Source of the DNA: Pilaira anomala
Taxonomy: Eukaryota > Mucoromycota > Mucoromycetes > Mucorales > Mucoraceae
Assembly: GCA_025716855.1 (NCBI GenBank)
Contig: JAIXMQ010000025.1
Span: 248,001 to 312,000, forward strand
Reading direction: 5' to 3'
DNA: 64,000 nucleotides
A program made the position numbers and the translations under genes. This document shows positions 12,073-24,500 of this stretch, in pieces. Position 1 is the stretch's first letter. Every line of letters begins with the position of its first letter. The notes beneath the pieces were generated by a model, which worked only from the letters and a program-made list of their open reading frames with translations, had not been told where the DNA came from and made no database searches.

Positions 12073-12345
12073 AACAACCGTTTTGTCCTTTTGCTTTCAA
12101 GTGCCAGCAGACTACGAATAGCAATATTTCTAAAATGAGTGTTAGAAGGTGTTGGAAACTGTTTGGAGACATAATATATATATATAAACTTACCACCATA
12201 ATAACAGCCGTTTTGTCCTTTTGCTTTCAAGTGCCAGCAGACTACAAATAGCAATATTTTTAAAATGACTATTAGAAATTGTTAGAAACTATTTGGAAGC
12301 ATAATAAATATAAATATATATATAAATAACTTACCATCATAACAA
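12073..12345 (+). repeat. Two tandem 130-bp repeats upstream of LINE ORF1
   Basis: Two direct copies start at 12073 and 12203. They share AAC-GCCGTTTTGTCC-type starts, a block TTTCAAGTGCCAGCAGACTAC, then AATAGCAATATTT and a variable AT-rich end that includes ATAACTTACCA-like sequence. Differences are point changes plus a longer AT stretch in the second copy. They lie between the three-copy monomer array and ORF1 on the same strand. Confidence 0.85.
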
Positions 12346-12579
12346 CAACAACTAAAGCAACACCATAGCAGCAACTGTCATAGCAACACTGCCAATCATA
12401 ACAATAACCGGCAGTACTAAATAAGCAAACACCCGGTGATGACAGCAAAAAATCGACACTATGGTACCATATTAACTGTATCACAAATAGAACAATAGAT
12501 ACCCGACAAAAGAAACCCAGAAGTAACTGGTATTCAAATCTTTAAATCTTTATGCATCAATACACTTAACGTCCCAGAC

Positions 12580-13917
12580 ATGGCTCTTTCACCTAACGAA
12601 ACTTTTGCACCTCCCAGGTCGGGGATTACTCCAAATCTATCCTATGCTGATGCAGTTGCTAATAAAAAAAAATTTATAACTACAACCAAACGATCATTCA
12701 TAGATCAACAATCACCTGCTTCTGTCCCAATCACTAATAATAATGAATTGAAAATTGTCCAATCTCGTATCTGGAGACATAGTCTATATAAAAATGGATA
12801 TATTATGGAAATATCAAAAATAGATGGTTTAACTGATTACCAGCATCTCAGTGTTATACACTCGGTGTATGACAGCTCCAACTTCCATGGAGTCAAATTT
12901 TTTGGAAAGCCTGCTCAAAGATATATGGAGCTTTACCCTAAAGATGAAATTCTGGATAAATTTTTGAATGATGGAATATTGTATGAACATGTAAATGTTA
13001 GACTGTTGCCATGTAAAGCCCTCGAAGGAAAAGGAAAGGTGGTACAGGTTAAATTGTCGGATATTCCCTTAATTGAACACAACGAAATCTTAACTACTCT
13101 TCGTTCCACTATGTCCCATCTTGGTGAAATAATTGATATAGGATTGAATTACGAGTCTGAAATGGGCTGGTTTATGGGAACTGGCTATGTTGTTTTGCAA
13201 CAAAACCCTGATAAGACTTATCCACCATTAAGTCACAATTTGCCCTGGGGAAACACAGACGAATTTTTTCATGCAACATTTCCCGATATGCCTACTTGGT
13301 GTAGATATTGCCACGAGGAGGGTCACACGAAGTATGATTGTAGTAAATCTCGTGCAAGCATATTATGTTTTGCTTGTGACCAATTTGGACATAGACAAGC
13401 TGAATGTCCTAATCCTAGATCTAGTCGTTCCAAAACCAAAAATGTTAAAAAACCAAGGAAAGCACCCTTAACTGAAAGAAACGAATACCCTAGCTCAGAA
13501 CTGCTTAAATCGAAGCATGCGCCAGTCAGCTCAACCAGTTCGTATTCAGCAAAGAAAGTTGAACAGACTACTATCTCAAATGCTGTATTTGTCTACGATA
13601 AAGATGACACAGACTATGTTCCTGCAGATACAGAGTTAGAATCCAGTGATGATGACATGGAAGATATTAATAGTTCCACTAGTAATATTGCAGCACCAAC
13701 AGTTCTTCAAGATGTGGATATGAATATGGATGAGAGCGAATGGATGCCCACTCAACCTACAACAAATAGCAATATTATTACTCACGACTTCCAACATTTA
13801 GATCAATCTCCACATATCACGCCAAAGAGAACCACACCCTCGTTAAGACTTTTTGTATCCAGCTCTTCTCCCCAAAGGGAGGATTCTCAACCTACTAAAA
13901 ACTCTAACCAATCATGA
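12580..13917 (+). CDS. LINE ORF1, zinc-knuckle RNA-binding protein
   Basis: Intact 445-residue ORF of the retrotransposon. ORF1 proteins of this type bind the element RNA and act as nucleic-acid chaperones in the ribonucleoprotein. Two CCHC-type zinc knuckles are visible at about residues 239-275: CRYCHEEGHTKYDC and CFACDQFGHRQAEC. A globular region before them (about 60-230) has the spacing of an RRM-like fold. The tail is acidic and Ser/Thr-rich. The stop overlaps the ORF2 start as ATGA at 13914-13917, suggesting coupled termination and reinitiation. Confidence 0.85.
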   Translation: MALSPNETFAPPRSGITPNLSYADAVANKKKFITTTKRSFIDQQSPASVPITNNNELKIVQSRIWRHSLYKNGYIMEISKIDGLTDYQHLSVIHSVYDSSNFHGVKFFGKPAQRYMELYPKDEILDKFLNDGILYEHVNVRLLPCKALEGKGKVVQVKLSDIPLIEHNEILTTLRSTMSHLGEIIDIGLNYESEMGWFMGTGYVVLQQNPDKTYPPLSHNLPWGNTDEFFHATFPDMPTWCRYCHEEGHTKYDCSKSRASILCFACDQFGHRQAECPNPRSSRSKTKNVKKPRKAPLTERNEYPSSELLKSKHAPVSSTSSYSAKKVEQTTISNAVFVYDKDDTDYVPADTELESSDDDMEDINSSTSNIAAPTVLQDVDMNMDESEWMPTQPTTNSNIITHDFQHLDQSPHITPKRTTPSLRLFVSSSSPQREDSQPTKNSNQS

Positions 13918-16900
13918 AAAGTAAACTCAATTTAAAATATGGATCTCTAAACTGTAATAGTTTAGTTAAAACAGCCTCATCATCAACTCAATCCTCATAT
14001 ATTCGTTACCTAAGACACCAACAACTAGATGTTCTCTCCTTACAAGAAACTCACACTTCCGCAGACACCATTCCTTCAATAAATATGCAACTACAATCAC
14101 ACCAAAGTTTTTGGACTCCACATTGTGGTATAATCTCCTTTTCACCTAATCATGTATTGACCCTACTTGATACAGACACATTATATGCTTCCGATAGATT
14201 TTTACTCTGTAAAGACTCTCACCCTCACAATTTCTATGAACCGATTTTCATTTTAAATATTTATGCCCCAGCAAATTCCAACACAGAAAGACGATCATTT
14301 TTCGACTCGATTTACTCTATGCTTTTTCAGCTTCAAGCTAATGAAACTATAAATCTTCATAGACTAATCATATCAGGAGATTTCAACTATGATTATGGCC
14401 GGGATATACTTCGAAATAATCATTCCTTTAAAACTTCGTCAGACTGGGTAATATTTTTATTAGAATTATTCCATAACTGTATGACCTTTAATGACCTAGA
14501 TACAATACCAACTTTTCAACGGAATCTTTCCATCCGATCCACTATCGATTATGTCTATGCAGGTTCCGATTTTCAACATTCGATAACAGAAAATGCTATA
14601 GAACATATCCAATCTCAATGGTCCGACCACTCTATACTCACCGTTCAATTTTCTTTAGGGGAATCCAAACTTGGGCCTGGTTTATGGCGGGCAAATCCTG
14701 CTTATGCTTCTAATAAATCTCTACAACGGATGCTTCAGCAAAAAATAAATAAACTGTTAGCTACATTTGCCACAACTCTATCACCTCAGATACAATGGGA
14801 AGCAATCAAATCGACTACACGACATGTTGTTAAATCCTTTGGAATAAAGTATGTCTCTTGGAGAACCCAAACTTTACGGCAACTGGGTCGAAAACGAAAC
14901 CGTCTGCTACGTTCCAAGCCTCCTATTGCAACTCTTCAACTCTTGCTACCCAAAATTGATAACATGATATACATACTTCAACAAGAATTAGTTGATGTGG
15001 CTGCCTTAAAAGCTGGTATTTTGTGGCGGGAAAATGGTGAACGCTCAACACGATACCTCAAAAGTATACATCAGCAACGAACCATTCAGCAATATATGGC
15101 TTCCTTACAATCTCCTGTGCCCAACGACGACGGAAATTTCACAACATCTACTGATTCTAATACAATGAATCAATTTGCTCAACAATACTATCAGCAGCTG
15201 TACTCTGAAGACCCAGTGGAAACTGTTAATATTATAAACTATCTAAACAAAATAGACTTTGAACGTACACTCAAACCTACTGACGCTGAATTTCTTGAAT
15301 CAGATATTGATATAGATGAATTACTAGAACAAACTAAACGAGTTTCTAAACATAGTAGCCCTGGTGCCGATGGATTGGGATATCCATTTCTTAATATCCT
15401 TTTCCGAATGCCTTGTCTGAAGACTTTGATTCTAAAACTGTATAACGGTGCATTAAAAGGGCAATACCACCCTCATGGCAGGATATTCGTGTCCGACTAT
15501 TACCAAAGAAAGGGGATCTTACCTCTCTCAAAAACTGGCGTCCTATATCTTTAATTAACTGTGATGCCAAAATTTTTACACGACTTGTCACTAAGCGTCT
15601 AGGACCAATGGTTCGTGAGCTCCTGAACCCTTTTCAAACTGGTTTTGTCCCTGGCAAATTTATTGGTGATAACGGCGTGACCTTATCAATGGTGTTGGAT
15701 CAAGCCAAAGGTTTAAATCTTCCTGGCGTTGGATTGCTTCTTGATCAAGAAAAAGCATATGACCGCGTACATCCAATATATCTTCGCCAAGTCATGCTGA
15801 AATTTGGTTTCCCTAAATCGTTTGTAGACTGTATCAATTCCCTGTTTTTTGGTAACAAAGTGTACATAAATATTAACGGATTTTTCACGTCTTGTATTTC
15901 ACAACAGCGAGGACTTCGACAAGGAGATCCTCTATCTCCATTACTCTTTAACTTAGCTTTGGAACCCTTTCTGCTCTCTCTGATTCAAGATGAAGAACTC
16001 CATGGTTTCTCGTTTAAAGGGTCCTATAATCAAGGTGATGTTAATGTAACTTCCCCGACTCTCAAGCTTCTCGCTTACGCTGACGATGTTTGTCTCCTTC
16101 TTCATAACCAACAAGACCTCCGCCGAGCTCAATATCACATGGATCAATATACCTCTGTTTCTAACGCGAAATTTAACGTCGATAAAACCGAAGCCTTTTC
16201 GCTTAACGGTAAAATTGATTTGACTTGGCAAACTCTACTAATTAATGAGAATATATCTACTTTTTATCACCAAGGTTCCACTCAAACTTTTAGATATCTT
16301 GGTTTCTATCTTCCATATAACACTAGGCAACGAAAACTGTTAGAAGACCAACTGCTAGTGAAAATTAAAACACAATGTCACATTTACTCGCAACGACAAC
16401 TATCTATACAAGGACGAGTGACGGTAATGAATGCTCTTATTCTTGCTAAAATTTGGTACTCCTTACGTTTACTTCAGCCTACCAAACGCTTCATGAACCG
16501 CCTTCGATCTTGCATATTTCAGTTCATTTGGAAAAAAAAACATCCCTCTCTTAAAAAGGAAACGATATTTCTGCCCTGGATTCACGGTGGTTTACAGGTC
16601 TTGGATCCTCTTATCCAACACATTGTTCTGCAGAAGAGATGGTTGAACTATATATTTGATCCCATTAGCTATCCGTCCTTTGCATACCCATTTATCCTGT
16701 GCCATCTTTCTTTATTTACTAAATCCTCTCGTTGTCCTCTGCTACCTTTTTATCTTCCAGAGTATCGCAAGAGTGCAATATGTGACTACAATCTGTCTAT
16801 ATGGAATTCAATCTTTCGAACCTTCGATGCTATTCACCCAAAGCCAATTACAACTATTCCCGAGATTCCTCTTGCCACCCTACTCGATCTACCACTATAC

Positions 16901-17730
16901 AAGATAATCACTCCCTCTGATAATAATCACTGGACGACTAAACATAAAACATTTCTTAGTGGCCAGTTCTTGATTTTTGATGAAAACCAGGATCGACTCC
17001 GTCTTAGAGTGACGGGAGAATATCCACGCTACCCTCGATTATGCAGCCAACTATACCAGGATATTTTGCAAACACGATTAGTACGACTTCACCCTAACGT
17101 TTGGCCTTTCATCACTAACGGCAATTCTCCCCAAATAGACTGGTCCAAACACTCGCTCACCACTTCAGTAATTGGGTCCAATTCGTGGAAATACTACTCG
17201 TCCAAAAACTTACGTCAAGAGCTTCAATCTGCATCCATTAGCCCAGCACGGTTCCTCTCTAGGACTATTAAAACGTTTTGGACCTGTCCTATGTTCCCCA
17301 ACGCCAGAACCTTATATTTTCGCTGCTTCTCCAATTGTATTCCCACCAAAAAGATCCTTTTCAAATACGGGGTAGTGCCGAACTCTACCTGCTCCCTATG
17401 TGGTCTCTCTATTGATGATAAACGTCATTTCCTGGTTGAATGTCCAATCAAATGGTTCCTCTGGCAACAAATCTTACGGCAATATTATCCTAATATCGAT
17501 ATATCTTCCGAAAGTCTTTATACCTCAATTCGACACCTTCAAATTCCCCTGGTATCTGTGACACTAAACATTATTTGTCCATTGTATCTACCACCCTATA
17601 CCAACTCTGGATCATTTATTTTCAGCACGGAAATGATAATTTACATGCTTACTCTTCTTCCCAAATATCATCATCCCTTACGAGAATAGTCAGACATATT
17701 GAACGTTTACTCCATTCGACATTAGATTAG
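13914..17730 (+). pseudogene. LINE ORF2 (endonuclease-reverse transcriptase), two frameshifts
   Basis: The first open part (13914-15554) holds an exonuclease-endonuclease-phosphatase fold. LQETHTS carries the catalytic Glu, ISGDFNYD the Asp and Asn, and SDHSILTV the terminal Asp-His. A linker follows. Near 15455-15475 the frame shifts by one base, and reverse transcriptase motifs continue in the frame open to 17689: VGLLLDQEKAYDRV, GLRQGDPLSPLLFNLA and the active site AYADDVCLL (about 16075-16095). A zinc-type motif CSLCGLSID-H-C is near 17380-17450. A second shift near 17570-17590 moves the expected LINE C-terminus into the frame that ends at 17730. Apart from these shifts few lesions are seen, so the insertion is young. 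Sequencing error in either place cannot be excluded. Confidence 0.85.
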
Positions 17731-19082
17731 TTTATTTTTTTCCTCAGTTTATTTTTTTTCTCCTTTTATTTACCGTTTTCCGTTTTATTCTAGCCCCACC
17801 GCTCATCGACGTGTGACTAATATTTTATTTTTTTAAATAAAACTTAATTTACAAAAAAAAAAAAAACGTCCCAGAAGTAAACTTCTAGGATCAGGAACTA
17901 TCCCATGGTAAGTTAATTACAGATGTAGAATAAAGAAATGTCGAGATCTATACTAATCCGCAAGTGGAGAACTAATGCATTACACTTCGAGAAGTGCTGA
18001 TTGCGGCATGTCAAAACATTGTAGATGTTCCACGGTAAGAAAACCGCTACATTCGCGTCACAATCAAGCAATAGAACACCATACTTTGCAAAAGAAAAGA
18101 TAATGATGGGTATAAAAGGAGGAACAACAGGGTTATTTTGTATACTTTTTTTTATTCGTAATCTTGATGATGACGTTTCCAAAAAAAAATTATGATAAAA
18201 AAAAGTGTGTCACAAAAAAAAAACCACAGAGACTGAAGCGCCGTAGAAACAGAATTTATTATTATCTCACCTTGACATAAACGTAAAGGCTTTATTATTT
18301 TCAAACTAATGTTGTGATTACAGTCTTTGGTTAGATTGAAAGTTTAATTGAGCTCCATGGGTGAATTTAAAAGTAGGTAAAGAGCAACAGCGGAAATATT
18401 ATTACTCTATATTATGTATGAAAAGAGGATATCTTTCAATTAACGAGTGTGTAGATACAACCATGGCATTACTTTTGATTTGTGGTCTTATGTAAGCGTA
18501 TTATCAACAAGGTATCTTTGTAGGATTACCCGTCTTTATATATTTATATATACATACATATAGACAAAGACAGAAAATAAAGGACATCGTGTATATATTA
18601 TTTGCCGCCCTTTTTTTTTCTTTTCATACATATCCCTTAGTATAAAGTGAAATGAGTCAAATGTGCTTCTACAGTTAGTGTTAGTTATTGTTCGACAATT
18701 TATATATATCTAGTTGGGTTCGTTTGTTGACTGAGTGTTGGATAATTGGTTCAGGTCAAATAAATAACTACCATTAAAACTTTCATTATCCTAAAGGAAA
18801 CTCTTTTCGTGTTATCATTCTTTGTTAATTTTAATATTCAGAGAGAGAAAAAGTATGATAATAAAATGATATCTTTAATAATTATAAGATCTGATCATCT
18901 TTTCTTTTGCTTTTGATACTTCACTTTCTAAAATATTGCCTTTTATTTCAACAATAGGCGAAATACAAAATCAACATCATCGCCTCCCTCAACTTTCTCA
19001 AACACAACATATTAGTTATAATCGAAGCAGAAGTAACGGAAAGGATTAATACAGATTATCGACACTATCATTCAGGTTTTCA

Positions 19083-19272
19083 TTTGACATTGCTTACTGT
19101 AATATTTACAAGATCCATTACAATGAAATCGAACAAAAACTATCAGGTCTAGACTTCTTCGTCAACCAAAAGAAATCCCAAGTAGCTCCTTCTTCAACCA
19201 CAATTCAACGTCTTGGTTTTTTCATCAACAAAGAAAGTATAACCCTCACGGTATCGACCAACAAAATATGAG
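19083..19272 (+). pseudogene. Decayed reverse-transcriptase fragment (DIRS/Ty3-like)
   Basis: A single frame reads about 63 codons to a TGA at about 19272. It matches the part of reverse transcriptase just after the active site: a helix, then LDFFVNQKKSQVAPSSTTIQ, then LGFFINKESITLTVS. This is the layout of the 'G-F-x-I-N-x-x-KS ... (F/R)LGF-x-I-(N/D)' block of DIRS and Ty3-like enzymes. No flanking domains remain. Class assignment rests on this short pattern only. Confidence 0.5.
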
Positions 19273-22200
19273 ACATACTGTGAGAGTCTAATCGCTCGTC
19301 ACTTTACCATATATATTTATTTCTATTGTTATCATTAAATCTCAGTTTACTTTATATCTCTTTCGTTTATACTCTTACACATACGTTATACAACTCAAAA
19401 TCACTACATGAAACTATATTCTGAAACTAGTGGCGTTGTCATCTTTTATTGGAAAGACGTTAATATCTTTTTTGGTAGTATCTCTAGCAAGGTTACATAC
19501 TCGACAGTTAATTCAATAAAAAAAAACTAGCTATGGTATCATTGTCAATCATCCGTTAGCTATATTGTGCAATGATGGATTCATTTACAATAACGGAATG
19601 ATTATTCTTTTATCCCCAAAAAGTACCATCACAAATTGTATACAGACCATATATATGACAGGTTAGAGTATAGTTGATGGACCACTAAAAATTATTTTCA
19701 CGCTTGAAATTAAGAAACCCATTTACAACATAATATAGAGTATCGCAAGTTATTTATTTATTGTGTTCTACGGGATCAACGAATACAGAATACTCTTCTA
19801 TTAACCAATCTTCTATTATACATAAAAATAAATAAACAGAGTTACAAGTAAACTTCTTTTGTGTTTCGCAATTATCTAGATCTGTCAAACCTTATAGAAT
19901 ATAAGCTTTCTCAAGTTGTTGTTTAAAAAAATTATTTTTGATATTCTTATCATTTGTCTAGTTCGATTTATTTTATCTATTGTTACGGCTCTTGAATCTT
20001 GAAAGGATATTACAAACATTTTAAAAACATCAAAAGCTTAATAAAACACTTGAGTTGAGCTATATCATAAATTAAGTTTAACAAATTGTTTTTAACTTCT
20101 GGTTTTCTTACGGTATCAGAATTGTATTCTAAACTAGCTTTTTTTTTTTGTTAGATCAAACTGCTGTTACTCCGATAACACGAACGCAGATCAAAAACCA
20201 AGCTTTATTTGCACGTTTTTCACCATTTTTAGAGAGAATTACGTACACCTAAAAGTATAAACCTTGGAGTGAATGTGATAAAAAATAAGATATACAAAGC
20301 AATTTTGATTTTTTTTTTTTGAAGTTGTTATAAATAAACAGGCTTTCTATAGACGTAAGTACGCTATTTTCAGAAATTATTTGTGCATTTCTCGGGAAAA
20401 AAATTAAAAAAATTTTGCGTGAAATAAAAAAAAAGTTTGTATATAGCATGTTTTGCGCATTTTGTGGATATTTTGTTTTATAAAATCTATTTATTTTTCC
20501 TACATTAAAATATAAAACCTTTATAGTCTCACGTTTCACTAAAAAAAATCCTGCTGCCGACCAGTGCGGAAGAGAAAGCCGGCAATGTACATAATTTTAA
20601 AAAACTTTTGAACGACTTTACTTTGTTTGTTTGTTATTTCATGATCTTTTTATTTTCCATTTTTATAATTATATATTAGTTTAAAACATCGTTCTGATAT
20701 AACTACCTTTCTTTTATTGTGTTATACTACCTGTAATTAGGGAATAATATTCATAAAATTGACTTGTTGCGCCTGAAAATGACATTTGCGTAAATTTTTC
20801 GTAAATTAGTCAGCTTTTATTCTTCTTGATCTAATCAAGTGGTATTAAATATGCACACGAAACTATAAATAAATAGAAGCATGGTACCGGCGTGATTAGA
20901 AAACATCTAGAAAATTCGAGATAAGCGAGCTTTAACTAATTGTTATCAAAATGTAATACGTAGTTGCTCTTTCTAATTTAACTTTATCAATCATAATAAT
21001 GACATGCCTACCAGCGAAAGCTTGCTCTATTACTTTGGAGCAGTAAGTACATAGAATGATTTTCAATGGTCTTAAAGGAGAAAGGATATTCCCTTCTACT
21101 TCTTTTTTGCTGTGCCTCTTTATTTATTCTCGATTCTTCCTTTTTGATATTTATCACATATTTTCAAATAGGTTTACCCTTTTTTAGTACACGCCATGAG
21201 ATTATTGGCTTCTTTTGATCACTTTTGACTTTTTTTCCGGTTCTCATCCTAGTTTTTGTATGATTACGCCCATCTATTTTTTAGAAGAATTTAACCTTTT
21301 TTTCTTCTTCGTGGCACCGAAAACTGATATAGTCTCTTCCTTTTCAGTTTGACATCAAATTTTCCTTTATTCGTATTACAAGTAGGTACGTACCTATTTG
21401 TGGCTTTTCGATCCCCAGAATATCTATACATTTTACTCCCGAACTCTCTTGTGATACCTATTTCTGTAAACCATAAGTATCAAAAAGTTTGAGAATATCA
21501 AAAAAAAAAAGTAATCTGATATGAAAAGTAAATGTTTTTAATTATATTTATACATCATTTTGAATTAGAATATTTGTAATGAGATGAAAATTGATCGATT
21601 GTTTTAAGTTTAATAGTGCTACTAACAAAAGTAAAATTAAAGCAGAAAAAAAAAAAGAAAAAAAAAAACGGGAGGACAATACTATCTATTAATCAAAATT
21701 TAGCGTATCCTCGTGTACATTAGTTGCCATGCCTCAAAAAGATTCAGAACAGACTAAGTTGTACATACATTGGCTTGCTCTCAATGTGAAGTTTTTTAAG
21801 CGAAAAATGTCGCGTAGCACCAAATGAAACCGGATAAGATGAGCTACAGTTTATAATAGTATTTATTCGTACATGATTTGTGGTAATAGTACTCGACAAT
21901 TCCGAGGTTGCGGAGACTTGTTTCAGATATCATATTTGATTCAGGTTATACATTTAGCTTAAGTTTATTGATCAACACTTTCACGAAAATGAGCTAAAAA
22001 AACAATGGTTTTAAGGAAATCTCTATGTTTATCAAATAGTTAACTAGTACAGTAAAATAATTAACTGGTTCTTCAAATTTGAAGTACATATGATATATGA
22101 TTGTGGATAACAATAATACAAGCATCTTAACGAAGCGCCCCTCATTTTTTTATGAAACGCAATAAATAATTAAAAAAAGTCGCGAATCGCAAGTTATGGG

Positions 22201-24040
22201 GTAATTTTTTTTTTTTTTTTTTTTTTTTTACATCTTAAATAATAGAAAAAAAGCAAATAAGTATCTTTAAAAAATGTCTGTATAAGTATATCGCATGTTT
22301 ACAATTATGTGCAACTTTTTCTTGGGACTTTCCTATTTCGACTGAACTATAAAATTATGTGAGTACTCATCATAAACAAATTTATATAACGGCACAGAAC
22401 GTCTTTCCTCAGCTCTTTATTTTCCATTTATTCTACTAACTAAAAAACAAAAAGTTTATGGTTATAGGCTTTTGTTGGTTGCTGGGAAAATAAATATGAA
22501 ATGTTACACCCCATTACTGATTTTGATTACTGACTTACTCATCAGGTCTTAAAGAAATGATATGAGTAATAGAATGCAAATGTTTGTTTTTTGCAGTCTA
22601 AAGGGGTCTGTATTGTTAGTCTTCATTTAGTTTAAAAGACGAACAATAATAAAAATCTTTGCTCGGATTATTTTTTCATAGATTAAATTCTTTCTTTTTT
22701 TTTATTCTGCCTATTTGGGAAGGCTCGTTCTTTCAACACGATGATCCTGAAAAAAAGAATAATAAAAAGAAGAAAAATGATGATTGCTCAGATTAGAGCA
22801 GAATGCATGTGTACGCCAAATATCCTTTTGTCTTTGCGGAACCCTACCACAGAAATCAAGCGCACTTTTTTTAATTGATATCGAACCGAGTTATATCACA
22901 TTATCAATTGTATTTTATATGCAGTCAGAGTAGCAATTGTTCATTTATCTATTAAAGTGAGTACGCCGAGTACATGTGGTTTCCGTATGAAAATTGAAAT
23001 AAATAGTACCTCAACACTGGTTCTTGTGCTTGCGAACTAAAAAAAAGAGCAGGTAACAATATATTTTAGCTAAATAAAATTCCCAGGGAACGACTTGGTG
23101 AACAAGTACAAATTGAACAATGCCAAACGAAAGTAAGAGATCTCTTTTTTTTTTGGGTGTATACTATTTTATTTTGTATTCTATATCTTCTTTATTATGA
23201 AATGTCAAAAGGATCAGAAGTCTTGATGTTATCTTACACGAAGGTACCTCTTGCTTTTTTCACACACACGCTTGAGTCATGTTGGAGAGTGCTGTTCAAA
23301 GTTAATTGATAAGTTTGTGTCTATGTGTTCATTTTTTACGATCTCGGAATCGAAAAGTTACAAAATCGAGGACTCGTACTCAAGTATCCTTAAGATTTTG
23401 TATCTGTATTTGTAGATGTCTTTAAATTTAGCGGACTAACCATTTTAGGAGCTTAAATTGTATTTGCGATACCTCAGAGCATCCATTAACTACATTTAGA
23501 AAAAGAGTTTTAAATGTTCGATCTTTGCTTGGTCGATGTTATTTATTTATTTATTTCTGAGACAAAAGGAGAGGTAAAGTTTGTTTGATTACTCTTTCAT
23601 AAAAGGCGTAATGCATGTGTATATTAAATTGACTCAAGCCTTTCTTGAACTTTGTTTACATCATATTAGCCCCGTGTTCAGTTTCACTTCCTACATTTTG
23701 ATAGTTTTTTTTCAAAGTAAATTACGAAATAAAAAAAAATTCAGGTGGTACTATTACTGGGAGTTGCATGTAGGTTGATCTCTCATGCTAACCTCTAATA
23801 TTGCACTCCCTCAACTTAAAAATTAATTTAAAATCTATTCTAGAACAAAAGCTGAGCAAAGCTTGCATTGTCGTTTTAAATTTTATTAGTTTTTTGAATA
23901 GTAATGAAAGGAATAATTTAGTAAAGAAATCGTAAAACTTTAAGTTAGGTCTTTAATGGAACTTCAATTGTAGCGTACCCAAACGATTAGGTTGCTGGTG
24001 GACTGTATAGTAATTGAAAAATAAATTTGAATAGAGTTAA

Positions 24041-24131
24041 TCATATTAATAATAATAATAAAAAAAAATATATATATATATATATAAAAAAAAAATAAAA
24101 AAAATAAAAAAAATAAAAAAAATAAAAAAAC
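24041..24131. repeat. A-rich simple repeat (AAT, TA and AAAAAAAT units)
   Basis: Consecutive AAT triplets, then a TA run, then four or five AAAAAAAT-type units, about 370 bases downstream of the MedA-like stop codon. Confidence 0.8.
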
Positions 24132-24500
24132 TTTTATTCGTCCTCAAACGAAAAGAACATTGATATGTTTGAATACGAAACATGTACATCACGACTTGTG
24201 AAACTTTTAACTTTATAAGAATAGAAACTAGCGCGTCTTCCGGAGAAGACTCTTAATTTTAAACAAGATAATAAAAGCACATTAATTTATTATTTTTATT
24301 ATCTATATACGGTACATATTATTAAAAGTGTTTAGTGAATGAATGGAAATGAAATTATATTGAGTGTATGCCTAATGTTTATATACATAGTTTTGTATGT
24401 GAGAGTATGTCTGTGTGTGAGTCTTTCAAGTCATAGGGTCATATGATTTTAGAAATGTTATTATTTTTTTGAGAAGAAAAGGCGCATGTAATTTTTTTTT

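Larger units (their letters stand above)
12580..17866 (+). mobile_element. L1-like non-LTR (LINE) retrotransposon, nearly full length
   Basis: Two-ORF non-LTR element: ORF1 with zinc knuckles, ORF2 with apurinic endonuclease, reverse transcriptase and a C-terminal CCHC-type motif. It has a short 3' UTR ending in an A tail at 17853-17866. An 11-base match AACGTCCCAGA lies at 12568-12578, right before ORF1, and at 17865-17875, right after the A tail. It is a candidate target-site duplication. A second match, CCCAGAAGTAA, lies at 12516-12526 and 17870-17880. The 5' boundary is therefore uncertain: it may be at ORF1, at 12527, or include the upstream tandem monomers from 11439. ORF2 has two frameshifts, so this copy is probably not autonomous. 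Confidence 0.88.
17876..24500. other. Gene desert of about 6.6 kb
   Basis: Between the LINE tail and the MedA-like gene no intact gene is supported. ORFs are short, AT-driven and lack recognisable motifs. Contents seen: a decayed reverse-transcriptase fragment (19083-19272), a T run at 22207-22229, and an A-rich simple repeat at 24041-24131. A 90-residue minus-strand ORF at 17913-18182 has no similarity I recognise. This stretch could be pericentromeric, relic transposon DNA, or the long 3' side of the MedA-like gene. Confidence 0.6.

Noticed and set aside
17913..18182. 90-residue minus-strand ORF just after the LINE
   Set aside because: No motif or splice support, and a length attainable by chance. 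It may be a relic, but nothing identifies it.
20249..20539. 96-residue minus-strand ORF in the gene desert
   Set aside because: Composition is Lys/Phe/Ile/Asn-rich as expected from AT-rich noise.
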